Below are positions 34,857 to 46,800 of a stretch of 64,000 nucleotides of DNA, piece after piece. Under the pieces are notes generated by a model. It searched no databases. It was not told where the DNA came from and was given only the letters and a program-made list of their open reading frames with translations. Position 1 is the stretch's first letter. Each line of letters opens with the position of its first letter. The stretch comes from Protonemura montana (lineage: Eukaryota; Arthropoda; Insecta; Plecoptera; Nemouridae). The position numbers and the translations under genes were made by a program. The stretch lies in contig OX387609.1 in the NCBI GenBank assembly GCA_947568835.1, positions 7,951,660 through 8,015,659 on the forward strand. The letters are read 5' to 3'.

Positions 34857-37800
34857 CTGGAAAGAAACACGACGGCAGTTAGAATAGAGTTGCAAACATA
34901 AACAATTTTTTTTTTACGTTGCGATGGATTGTTTTTTAAGTTCATTGATTATTGCAAAGAAAAGTGTATCTAAATGAGGGGTGTTCTATGACTCAGTCTC
35001 GAAAACTACCTTTATAAAGTGTGCAAAATAACCTCCATGAGTAGACTGTGCTAACCCTTGAAAGTACTGTTTACCAAACTGTTCCAAAGCCTTCAGTAAG
35101 CCGGTACAATACACACTTAACTACATTGTGATAGTTAGGGAATAAATCCAATAATATTTTTTTAATGGCCTTGTAAATTCAGTACATTTTGGGACGCAAC
35201 ATTTGAGGAGATGTTGCACTCCTATCAACTACTTAATTGGTTCTCCAACTGCAATACTCGAATTAGTCAAGAAATAACAAAATTTAGGTTACCTGCAGCA
35301 ATTTGTAGCTCTTGTCTTCCATGGGCGGATATTGGCGACCTTTGCTTCTGCCAAGACACTTAGTGTGGTCGCCGTTGATTACTTGGCAGAAGAAGCCCTT
35401 TTTTGGATCGTACCTGCCGGACAAACAATTCATGTTGGACGTGCAGAGATATAAATAATAAAGGGAACAATCAACCACAAGGGTCTATAATCAATGACCG
35501 CATCGAGAATCCATACTAAGGATTCAATGATCTTTTTAGGAATGGAGTAGTGATTGGACATTATTATTTTATGAATAGCATCGAGCTACTGGTTAAGTGT
35601 GGTAAAACCAAATAGTGAAACCAAATCAAATGCCCTCTCTGTACCAGCTGTTCTTTACGATAAATGTATACTATTTACTTTGTTGATTCTTTAATGAGTA
35701 AGACGAGGCTTAGCAGAATTTGAGTTTCTGAAACTTGAATAGTTATGGGACTCTTTAAGTATAGTGAAATACAAAGATCTGACACTGAAAACATCACCTG
35801 AGGCTAGATCCTCAAAGTGAGGTTATATTGGACTCATCATGGCAGCATGAGTAGCCAATGAAATGCTGTGAACAACGCCTGTACGTTGGCGTTTATATTT
35901 TAACATAGAAACATTTCTATACAAAAACCACACCGCAGGTAGCCCAGAAGAGTACTGGGTATTCATCCATCATCATGTCATTCTCATACCTGAGATGTTG
36001 TAGATAGTCAAAAGGAGGAGTGATCTTGAGAAATCGCTGGAGTTCGTTCATCGTGTCAGCGGGACTCGATCGCAGCTGGTCCCCGTCGATGATCAACAGC
36101 TGTTGCGGTGGGTAATACGACAGCCACCGTTCGAGGTGTTGGGAGTACTTTCCCGGGTTCAAGCAGCTGTCAAAGAAACATGACGGGTTGTCAAACATCT
36201 GCCTCTCAGATTTGGAGATTTCAACATGAGAGATAATTTATTAATCCAATTAAGATTATTTTGAATTGAGAATTATAAGTAAATACATGCTGGTTTGGGT
36301 GCCAAATAGCTTAATCACCAAATTGATTGTCGATAATTAATATTTATTAATTAAACAACGTTTATTTAGGCATGGGTGAGGTGATGTATATGTTGACAAA
36401 TCCTTTTTAACCTGCCAATTATTACAAGCTATAAAAAGTGCAAGGTATGCATTGCCTGGTCTGTAATGCAGGTCAAGAATTAAATAGTAAAATATGTGTG
36501 CCACACAACCAAAAAAGGCTTTTGGTTTCATACTTTTGGCTATTCAACTTCCAACAGAATACTTTTATCTCTTGCCAGTTCATAGTCCTTCATAAATTAG
36601 CAACCAAGTTGTCATATATTTATCTCTGTTAGTACATATTTTTATGCACATTTTTCACATAAGAACAGTTGGTTTGAAACCATTGTAGGTACTGACCGGT
36701 TCCTGAGTTCTCGGAGTGGCTTCGGGGCAGTATCGCTCGCCGTGATCACCTGGTGGAACGAGTAGTTGAGAGCCAGCTGATCGCCGTGCGCCCGCATGTG
36801 CTGGTACCAGCTGTATGCTCGTCTTGCAGGAGATATCAGAATCGTTACCTGGCGACAAGAAGAAACAATCGTCACTTTAGTAACTTCAATAGATAACCTC
36901 AGGGCAGCCACACTCTTAAAGACGACGTTAAGATTGCACGTATCATTAATTAATTAATTTATGCTACTAACGTACAGGGTATTTGTGAGAAATTTTATGC
37001 TAAAAACTAAAAAGGTCTTCAGCATAAAGTTACGTTAAGTTATTGCATTTCATTAAAATCTGTGTTTACTCCTTTAAGGAGTTAAAAAAGGATTTGAGAA
37101 AGGAGTAATAGGCTCAAAGCACAGCTGTGCCAAGTCTATCTGTGCCCAAAGCATATAATTGTGACACAAAGCAAATCCTTTTTGCAGAAAAATATCTTTG
37201 GTACAAAATTATTGCAGTATATTTTGATAAGTCAAGTCTATCTTCAGGCCGTTACGTGGAAGTAATCAAAGCAGGGGTGAAGAAACTAGAAAGGACAAAA
37301 AGTTGACGGTTTGGACAGGATTTTGGGTCTCTTATGGATGTGATACAGTATAATTAGAGCCAAGATTTTACGGTGTTATGATTTCGATAATTTCGTGGTA
37401 AGCTTTTTGGATTTCGGTGTTATGGCGGTGTTATGGAAAAAGTACAGAATTTCATGTCTATAACAGATTTCAGACATAGGTGACGAAAAAAAGAAAAAAC
37501 ATGTTTTTACCATTAGTTTTATCGAAATTTTAGTGCTAATTATTTGAATTTTAGCGTTTATAGCTAAATAGAAAAAAGGGGTTTTGCGATCTACATTCGA
37601 AAGGAATGAAGATTTAGGGTAAGCACTGGGATCTTTAATAAAGAAGTGATCAATAATAATTACAATAAAGCAAATATTTAGTGTAGGTCCTCAACATCGG
37701 TATTTGTTAGGGACTTGGAACAAAATTAATAGCACAAATAAATATTTTACATAAATGCCAACATGAAATACATTGTATGGCAGTAAGAGCGACACCTACC

Positions 37801-40800
37801 ACTTGTTAAACTGAACATTGAACAAGTTTCAATGGTAGCTTCCCTAAAAAACCTCTCTGCATCAACACTGTTCACTGGGGCCCAAATAGTTTGCTAAGTC
37901 AGAACTGCAAATGAGAAGTTTGAGATTTTTATATCCATTAGAATTTGAATTAGACCCACTGCCTGGTACTAACAACATACTTTGCAAGATTGTCTTTTTT
38001 CTCCCAGACAAGTCTGGTGTTCCAGATTCCACACATCAAAATATATCCATCACTCACAAAGAGTTGCTTTGTTTGATCCTCAATAGTCAAAGATTTATTA
38101 CACCCCATTGAAATTTGAAATCCCAGCTAATCTCTATATAGACTGAATGCATGTGGTGTCGGTGCTCACATGGCAAGGAGGGGAAGATTCAGCCAACCAA
38201 TGGCAATGGTTTCCTACTGCAAACATTTTGCCCCACTACTTCTACCCCCTAAGCTTAGGAATGTTGACAGCATTTGATGAGAAACAGACCTGAATATGAC
38301 AAATTCATGGAAATGTGTGTTTAGAGAGATAAAATAAACATTTTAAATATTTTGCATGGAAATAAGTGGCTATTTCGCAAAATACACATATTTCAGTGAA
38401 ATAGCTTCATTATCTCTTAATTTAGCATAAAAACAAACGGGTTATTTTATTTGTTTATTTATTTTCCGTGAAATATGGTTTGATAAAAATGAAAAAAAAA
38501 ACGATTATCTGAAATTTAAGATAATTGGATGGGAAAAGGCTCATTTCGTGATGATTTCGCGGGAAATAGTTGATTTCGGTGTTATGGATGATTTTTCGTG
38601 AATTTCGCGTTTTGTCGCGATGAGCTTCTTACATATTTGAGTTGGGAATTCAATGAATCGCACTCATTTGTAAGAATAACAAGAGATAAGAACAATTCGC
38701 AATTTCGCGCATCACCATATAATCGTGGCTCTAAGTATAATGAATGGATCATTCTGAGGACTAAATTTGACTCTCCTTGACTGGGAGCTGATAAGTAGCA
38801 AGCAATGCATTTCAAGCGATAAATGATACTGCTATAACTACAATAGTCGCAGCAATAGTCGTCACCATTGCAAGTCTCACCAGCTTTGCGTGCGGCAAAA
38901 GGGCGTGTGCACGCCGGGGCACGAGGTCTCCGTCGAAGTAGGTTGCGCTTTTCTCGAAGAGGTAGCGCCCTGTGGCGTTCTTAGGCACCGGGAAAAAGCT
39001 CATGTACCAGTCCAGCCCTCTGGAAACAAACATGGCACCATGTAAGATTAAAATTCTTAGCGTAACAAAGTTTGTTCTTGTTCACAGCTAAAACTTTACA
39101 ATTCTTCCGCCAATTTTGGTTTGTTGCATGCATCATGAATCACATAAAGGAAAAAATAATTAAGCAACTTTCTAAGACAGCTGTTTTCTTCAAAAAGTCT
39201 GTGTTGGCACTTTCTAACAATTTTCAATCGATCTCTTGTCAAATTAATAAAAAGACAAGGGTTTGTAAGGCAAAACAGTTGAGAATTCTTCTCTGAAACA
39301 TTGTACAACTCTTTACGTCAACCACAGCCAGCTTTTTCAAGCTCTATAAGTTGCGTTACCTCTTTCCTTTACCCCGGTGCACGGACCTTTTGATACTTTT
39401 ACCGTTTATAAAATTAGCCTTCACACATAGATAGTTCTACCCAGCAAATTAAAGTCAAGAAGCTAAGTCTACCTTAACTTAGTCCCAACTCTACCATACA
39501 GAACCAACTAATCAGCTACGAGCATGTACACACCTGTAATAGTTCTTTCCGTTGAAGAACTGTATCTCCTCGAACGTGTCCGGGCTGGGAAAGTTGGAGC
39601 TGACTTCGTTGTGCATGGAGAGGAACGTATAGAGTGCCGTCGTGCCGGTCTTTTGCGGTCCGATGACGAGAAACCGTGGCAACTGGTCGCACGTTTTGTT
39701 GCGTGACCAGATTTTCTGATGGCGCGAGTCGTCACACGGGTTCTGCAAACGTAGACAGAAAGGTTAGGTTAATAGGTACCCGAGGAGAGAACGAAGATTT
39801 CTTGACCGAAAGATTAAGCTGGAGAGTTTTCTTTACAAATTGGCAAATTGATGTTATTGATTGATGTGAAGAAAAACTACCGCTCTCTCACTTAGTAATT
39901 CATGGTATTTTGCCGCTTGTCAGGAAAGATCAATGGCTAATCTTATGGGAAATTCAAAGTGTAGCATTTTAGCAACTACGAATTGATATAGGAAAAAACA
40001 TTCTGTCTAATTGAATAATTCTTTTCCTGTAATTTCTATTGTGAAATGTAACGGTTCAATTGTTCTCAAAAAATATTGCTGATTTGACATTTTAAAAGTT
40101 TGAAAATAAACAAAATTCAACTACAACTCTTGTAATCTGTAAATTAAACAGCAGATTAGTTTAGAATTAGAATAAAGAGGAAATTTTTTAAGTTAGATAT
40201 AGTAATGACATATACATGTATTTTAACTAAGCCACGGAGCGATAAACACGATAAATAAATTATTACAAATACAAAATGAAGACTATCGCTCAGACATCAG
40301 CCTCAAAAGTCGAGTGCTCACCCCCCAAACCGGGTCCCCCTCCTCGGGGTACATCTGAAAGTACTTGTCAGCGATCTGGAGAGGAGGCGCGGACACCAGC
40401 CTCAGGTTCGTCCAGCACTGGAGAAACTTGACAACCGACTCGAACGTGTAGAGCGCTAGGCGGTCGTTGCCGTAGTTACTCATGTGGGACATGAAGATGT
40501 TGATCTAACGGGCGAAAAATGAAGAGATTAGTAAAATGGGTGTTTTAAATGTTTTAGTTTTGCTCTGCGTTGGCAAATTTTTGTAGCAATGATGGTAATG
40601 TTTAATAGTACCTTTGAACCAAAGAGCAAGTCTGATGCTTTTCTTGACATTTTATTGAATTGGTTAGTTTGTAATGGAATGACCGGGAAATGATCAGAAC
40701 AAGAAAATGTCAATGATACGCAAATTGATAAGCAGGCACTTATGGATTGTTTCTGTTTTTGAATACATTTTTTCTTGACTTCACTTAATTTTCAACAAAA

Positions 40801-43800
40801 TCTTAATTACACAGTTCTATTTTTGTAAGGACTGAAAGGTTAGATAAAATTGAAGTTCTTTGGTTTTTTAATTTCACTAAAGTGTGTTTAAATTTTTATG
40901 CTAAATCAACTTGCTCTCTCAGTTATTATCATCTTGCTGATTTATAGAACGTATTTGCATTAGCTCTATACAAACGCGGATGTAAATTCACCAAGAATAC
41001 TGGAAAATTGGCCACAGTGCGGGTTTAAATTGTTTGCCTACTTGTTGAAATATACAATTGCACATCACATCATTTTAACTCAGGTTTGTCCCTGCTAGGT
41101 GCCTAAATGAGTAGCACCAACTAACCGGATTGTAAACTATTGTCTGGAACAGTTCGCCACCCTGTATGGACTCGTCCAGCTTGGCCCGGCCTCCCGGGTA
41201 TCGCTCGATCATGATCGTGTGCGTGAACAAGCCACACGTCTGTCGTGGCAGCACCTGTAAGGAAAACAAAGCACTGTTAGATGCCGAGTCAGGTACCTGC
41301 TAGTCTAGGAGATAAATCTTAGATGAATCTTATTGCAGGTTGAGGTTACGTTCACAAAACGATGCTGGCCTTCCCTCTCCCCTAGCATTAAAAAATATTT
41401 TACATCCGTACCTGATGTGTGTTAGTATGTGTTTGCCATATTTGAATCGTATCAGAATTGAAATTTTCCATCCAGTAAGCTGAGCATTTCTTCTCATTTT
41501 AAAGCAAGCCCTATCTTCAAATCATAATCAGGTCCCTAATCATAAAATCTCTAACAATGACAAAGATACTCGCCAAAAAATAAACATTTTCTGAAGTTTT
41601 AAAAATTTCTAGACAAGTGCACCAAGCAATGCCAATTTCCTACTTCGGTAATTTGCGCTCCCTCTCTCTTTCCTTTGTTACCACAACAATTCTCTTACAA
41701 GAATCTTCTTTAACATGCGCTTGAGCTTCATTCAACTCATGTTTCAGTCAGATTCTACGAACCAGTTTTTCAGTGGCACATTAAGTAATTGATGGATTGG
41801 TAAGAAAGCACTTGGCTGTCACCAAGTTAATAACTAATAAACAGACAGTTAGAATCTTAATGGACCTTTGAAAAAACGGCAGCAAGTTTTAACAAGTGAG
41901 CGTCGTCACAAAATGTCACAATAAAAAATGTGTTTTTGGATTGAGTCTCGTACCATGATGTTCCTGTGGATAAAGCCTCTTCTTAGCCGTGCTGGTCGAA
42001 GGTGTGGATACTCCTCAGTGGAAGTCACGCGGACGTTCCACACTCGTTTCCACGCCTGCAACGAAAAGGAAATGGTTACAGTAGATCCAATCGATGAGAT
42101 GCCGAGGTAACACAATAAATTCTGGAGTCCGTCACATTGTACTTGTCAAGATGAATGTGTTATATACCATCAGCTGACCAAGCAAACTGTCGAAATGTAT
42201 TTTTATGTAAAAGAAGGTCAAAACCAATTTATTTGTTTATTTATTTATTACTTCAAAATGGAACAAGTATATAAACAAGATGCATCATTCGATGCTCAAT
42301 GCTGTAGAGCTAGGTAATTATCCTCTTAATTAAGCCAAGTACAGCTCATAATACAGAATCTATCAAAATCTAGCACATTAATTTTTTTTAAATTTTAACC
42401 AGTTTCTGTTTAAAATGGATAGAAACTAATATAGCATAGGAATTATCTTTACAAAATGTCTGCCTCTTCATGTTCTGCATCATTCATATCCTTCCTTGAC
42501 AGAATTTTTTTCCATTTATCTCCATCTGTTCTACTTCCCTTGTCTTCAACTTCACTTTAATTTAATACTTTAATAAAAAATAGTAATTCAGCCCAGATAA
42601 CCACTCTACAAATGCCACCGATGCCAACCGATGCCAACTAATGATTCAATATTGCCGCAGCTAAACTTGCACCACCACCCACCTGATATAGAAGCTCGTG
42701 TACGGGATAAACTCCCGAATGATGCGGCGCCACCGAGTATCCCGAGTCGGTCGGGATTCCGTGAGCAGCGGCAAAATCCCGATTTAGCGTCATGTCGGCC
42801 TCGAGCTGCGTCGCGTTGTCGTAGAGGTGCGGCTGCTGGTGGCTCCACATGTGGCTGAACCATAGGAACTGGTCGGCGTTGTCTGCGAGCAGTCGTCAAG
42901 AGTTAGATACAAAGAGATTTTGCTTTTGGATGTGGGCAGAGTATTATACTTAAAGCCATGTTAGGGGTTATCTAAGGGTTGGATCTTCCTATTAATGTGC
43001 CATATTGCCATTGGCAAAGTAACTATCCCAGCATTTGCCTGTAATGGTTGCAGAAAACAAAGCAAGGCCATTTTTAGGTTTCCAAAATTTTTAGATTAGA
43101 TTATACCTTTCCAGGTTTTTACCATTTTCAGGTTTTTAGGTTTTTTTAGGTTTTTAGGATTCCAGGATGGAGCCCGAGATCTTCTAGAAGCATGGTACGC
43201 AAGCTTTGAAAAATCTTCATCTTGGGTAAGATAAGTAATTCACATTCTCTTTTACAGTTGGTACTAGGTACTATTTGTTTTTTATGATGAAGATCGATTT
43301 TGTAACAATTTGAAAAATGTTGCAATTTTACGCCAAATTGACTTAAAAAAATCTTTGATTGTAATGCTAATTGATTCCCTGGTGTGACATCAAGCTTTAC
43401 TTTTATACCAAGAACTAGTTCGTGCACCAAAATGTGATCTCGAAACTGTTGCTTAACTTTTATCCTGTCACAAAAATGACAAATGACACAATAGAAATGA
43501 AATGCAAAGCTCAAATGATGCAAGTTCTATCACCACATTGAGTTCTAGGCCTGCAGTGAATTGATAATAAATCGAGACCAAGCCTGCAGCCCAAGCTCGT
43601 GTTAATTTAATATCTGGAGATGTGTATTTCTTACCAAGCAGCATGTCGTCTCCTTGGTTCTCCTCACTTGTACCGTGGTGGAAATATTTTCCCGAGAAGC
43701 CCAAGTTAAATCGGAACCCAGGAACCAGCTGTTGGATTCGGTTTTGCGTTGCTATCAGCGCCTGGAAGGGATGGAAGAACACGTGTCAGTTTGGCTTGTT

Positions 43801-46800
43801 TGAAATCAACGCGTTAATTACCTCGGGCCGAGGTTATAAGTTTAGAGTTTGGCCGAATTTCTCTTTCCACTGAGTCGGAAAAAACGGTTGATGATTATTG
43901 ATTACGCTTTGCTTTTGTTACTTGGTGCATTTTTTTTTTAATTTTTGGGAAATTTTTGTGCTAAGATAATTGTTTATGCCTCTTCACTGAAAGTGAAAGT
44001 GTGTAGGCAGTCAGATAAAATAAAGTGTGAAGATGTGACGAGAATGATGGGGCTGGTATCTGAAATTCTTTCAAAAAATGTTTGCAAAACATTCTAGGAT
44101 CTCCCTTAAAGACTTTTTACAGAAAACATTTTAACAAAAAAGCTACGGCTTAGTTCGCCTAGCTAAAACTTGTTGTTAGTTCTACAGAGTAGTCCCCATT
44201 ACAGCGAATCTAATAAACTCACCGAGACGTCGTCCTGCCTCAGCCGTGTCCCGCGCTCGCCGACAAAGATGTCGTCCACGTCCACGAGAATGTGTCGTTG
44301 AAGGTTGACGCTGAGCTGGCCATGCGACAGGTAGGAGAGCGCGTCTAGGAACAAAAGCTTGTGCAGCCAGAACCGCAGTCCTCCGCCGAACAGCACACGT
44401 TGGATTCCGTCGAAAAGTCCGTGGTCCTGCGTAAGAGATCGATGAACAGTGTTAGCTAGCAAATATTACTTGCCGTTTCTTGCACAATACTCATTCCCTA
44501 CAAATCACTGGCCACTGTTATTGCTGACCATGGGAATGGTTCAATGAAGTCTATCTAACAGGTAGAGTACATTCTGATTCCAGATAACTGGTACCTAAAT
44601 TAATTTCGTTACAATATAATCTTCCGATAAATTCCAATTGTCTTGAGATTTTAAATCTCAATAGACTGAAGGTGCCTTACACTGCAAACTATATTTTAAG
44701 CAGGATTTTTGTTATCTTTTGCGTTTTCCATATTACATCTCAAACCAGCATTCAATAGATGGAAGAGAGCTAAGCTGGAAAAATGTCTGATGGAACTGGA
44801 ATACCAACCCGGGACCTTCAAAAGACAATTAAAAGGTTCCGAGTTCGTATCCCAGTTAGTTCGCCCATTTCCCCAGGTTTTGCTTCCGTTCCACTTCGAT
44901 CAGAGATAACGGCTACGCAATGAATGCCTTGCTGACCTGCAGAACGGTTGGCAGCGGTGTCTTGGCCTCGTCGCGTGGAAACCCGTGGTGGTTGCGAGTG
45001 GCCCACGCCAGTGGCTCGTAGCTCGAGTGGTTGGCGGAAAAGATGGTCCAGTCGTCACCGGGCAATGCGCCCCAAGCTGTCTCGCCAGCACGAGTCAAAC
45101 GCAGGACAGGAGACGCTGCATTCAAGGCGGCATCCTGATCAGAGACCAATGGCTTGATAAGTGGCTTTGATGGATTTATTATCAGAAATATATATTTGCA
45201 ATGGCAATCAATTCTTCAGAAAGTAATCTGTTGCATTAGGGTTTATTGGTTGAGGAATTGGAGTTACTTAAAATAGTTTTCAGGGACTTCACTGCAATCA
45301 GATCAATTTTTAATTTACTGTAAGGCCCTATTGACTTATTTTGCAAGAATGTCAATCCACTTATGTTGAACAGCAACAAATTTGTCTTCAGTTATCTTTA
45401 ACAAGTGAGTAATTGTCATTTCATTGACACTAAAATCGTCTCATCAAAGTCTCAAATCAAAACATCCGCATCACAATAAAAATTTCGATGATCAGAAAAG
45501 CACGACCTGACTAAATTGCAAAGAACACCATCTATCGAAAGAAGTCTATACTATTTTAGCTTGTTAGCTAGGAGGACGCTGTAGAATGGGCTCCCCTACC
45601 CAAAGGTTTTGCATAGCAATTTAACATAAGGGTGGAATACCTGTGTAAACTACATCTGTGCTATTACTGATTCACTGAAGTAGAAACCGTTTTAATTGAA
45701 AAACCCCGTAGAGCCACTGTTCCAGTGTTCCGACCGCGTGACCAACCTTAAGCTGCAAGTTCGTGTGAATGAACAGCGGGAATCCTCGCAGCTGCGCTCC
45801 GACCAAAGTTTCCTCGCTGGCCGGCTGGAAGCCGACGACGCCGACGCTGTACTCGCGGCAGTACTTGTCTAGCAGCTCGCGATTCCACTTGTCCATGTTC
45901 AGGTACTTGTTGAGGTTCTCGAAGACGACCACGCCGTACTTGCCCTTGTCCAGGTTAGTGAGTACCGGCAGACTCTTGCCGGACACCTCCAGTTTGTACC
46001 TGTGGAGGAGCCGAAGTTTAGCTACAGGTGTACCGGAAATTAACAAGTAGTGACAGTGTTTTGAGATTTGGCATTTTTGTGGATTTTAGTCTGTGTGTGT
46101 TGATTCATTCCCAATCCATGTTTGTTTTCTAAAAATAAGCAGAAATTTGCTTTGCTGTTTCATATCAACTGGGCAACATTAATAAATTTGATTTGTTTTT
46201 GGGAAAAGAAAAATAATTTTAAGTGGAGTTTTGAATGCTAAGTAAAAACAAATATTTTTCCTGATGTTTTGTAAAGTATGACCATTGCTTTATTAAGGGT
46301 GACAGCTCCACTGACCTGATTTAACGTTACGAAACTTCGGGAAAATTACTTAATTTTTACTTGGCATTCAGATTTCCAGTTTAAATGATTTTTTTTGAAA
46401 CCTAGTTTTGGGATAAGATAAAGTAGACATGAATTACTATAGTAGCTTACTTTTTTGCAGCTGTAATTCAAAGTTGAGATTTTCACTTTTAAAAGTGGTC
46501 TACAAGTTCATGTTTTTGTCTAGAAAGTACTTTCCTGGTCCCATCTCTTGCGATGTGATAATCATCGGTAAAAATTCACATTGAAAACCTCGTTTGCACT
46601 CCGATGATCGCGTGCCACTCACTTAATCCGGTTGTAGACGAGCAGCTCCGCAATCTCACGGCCCAGCCGAGAGTAGGTGGTCTCGACGAAGACCAGCACC
46701 TTCGGATCGATGCGCAGCCGGGCAGCTGACCGGTGATCTGCAGCCAACGCTGGAAGTCGGTTCACGCCGTTGAGCACTGCACACCGGATCACCGGCTCGG

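Noticed and set aside
42631-42858. Plus-strand frame opposite sfl exon 7
   Set aside because: A shadow of the GC-rich coding exon on the other strand.
43146-43523. 125-codon frame on the minus strand within an sfl intron
   Set aside because: It lies between sfl exons 6 and 7 on the same strand and is not NDST-like; the exons on each side join directly in frame without it.
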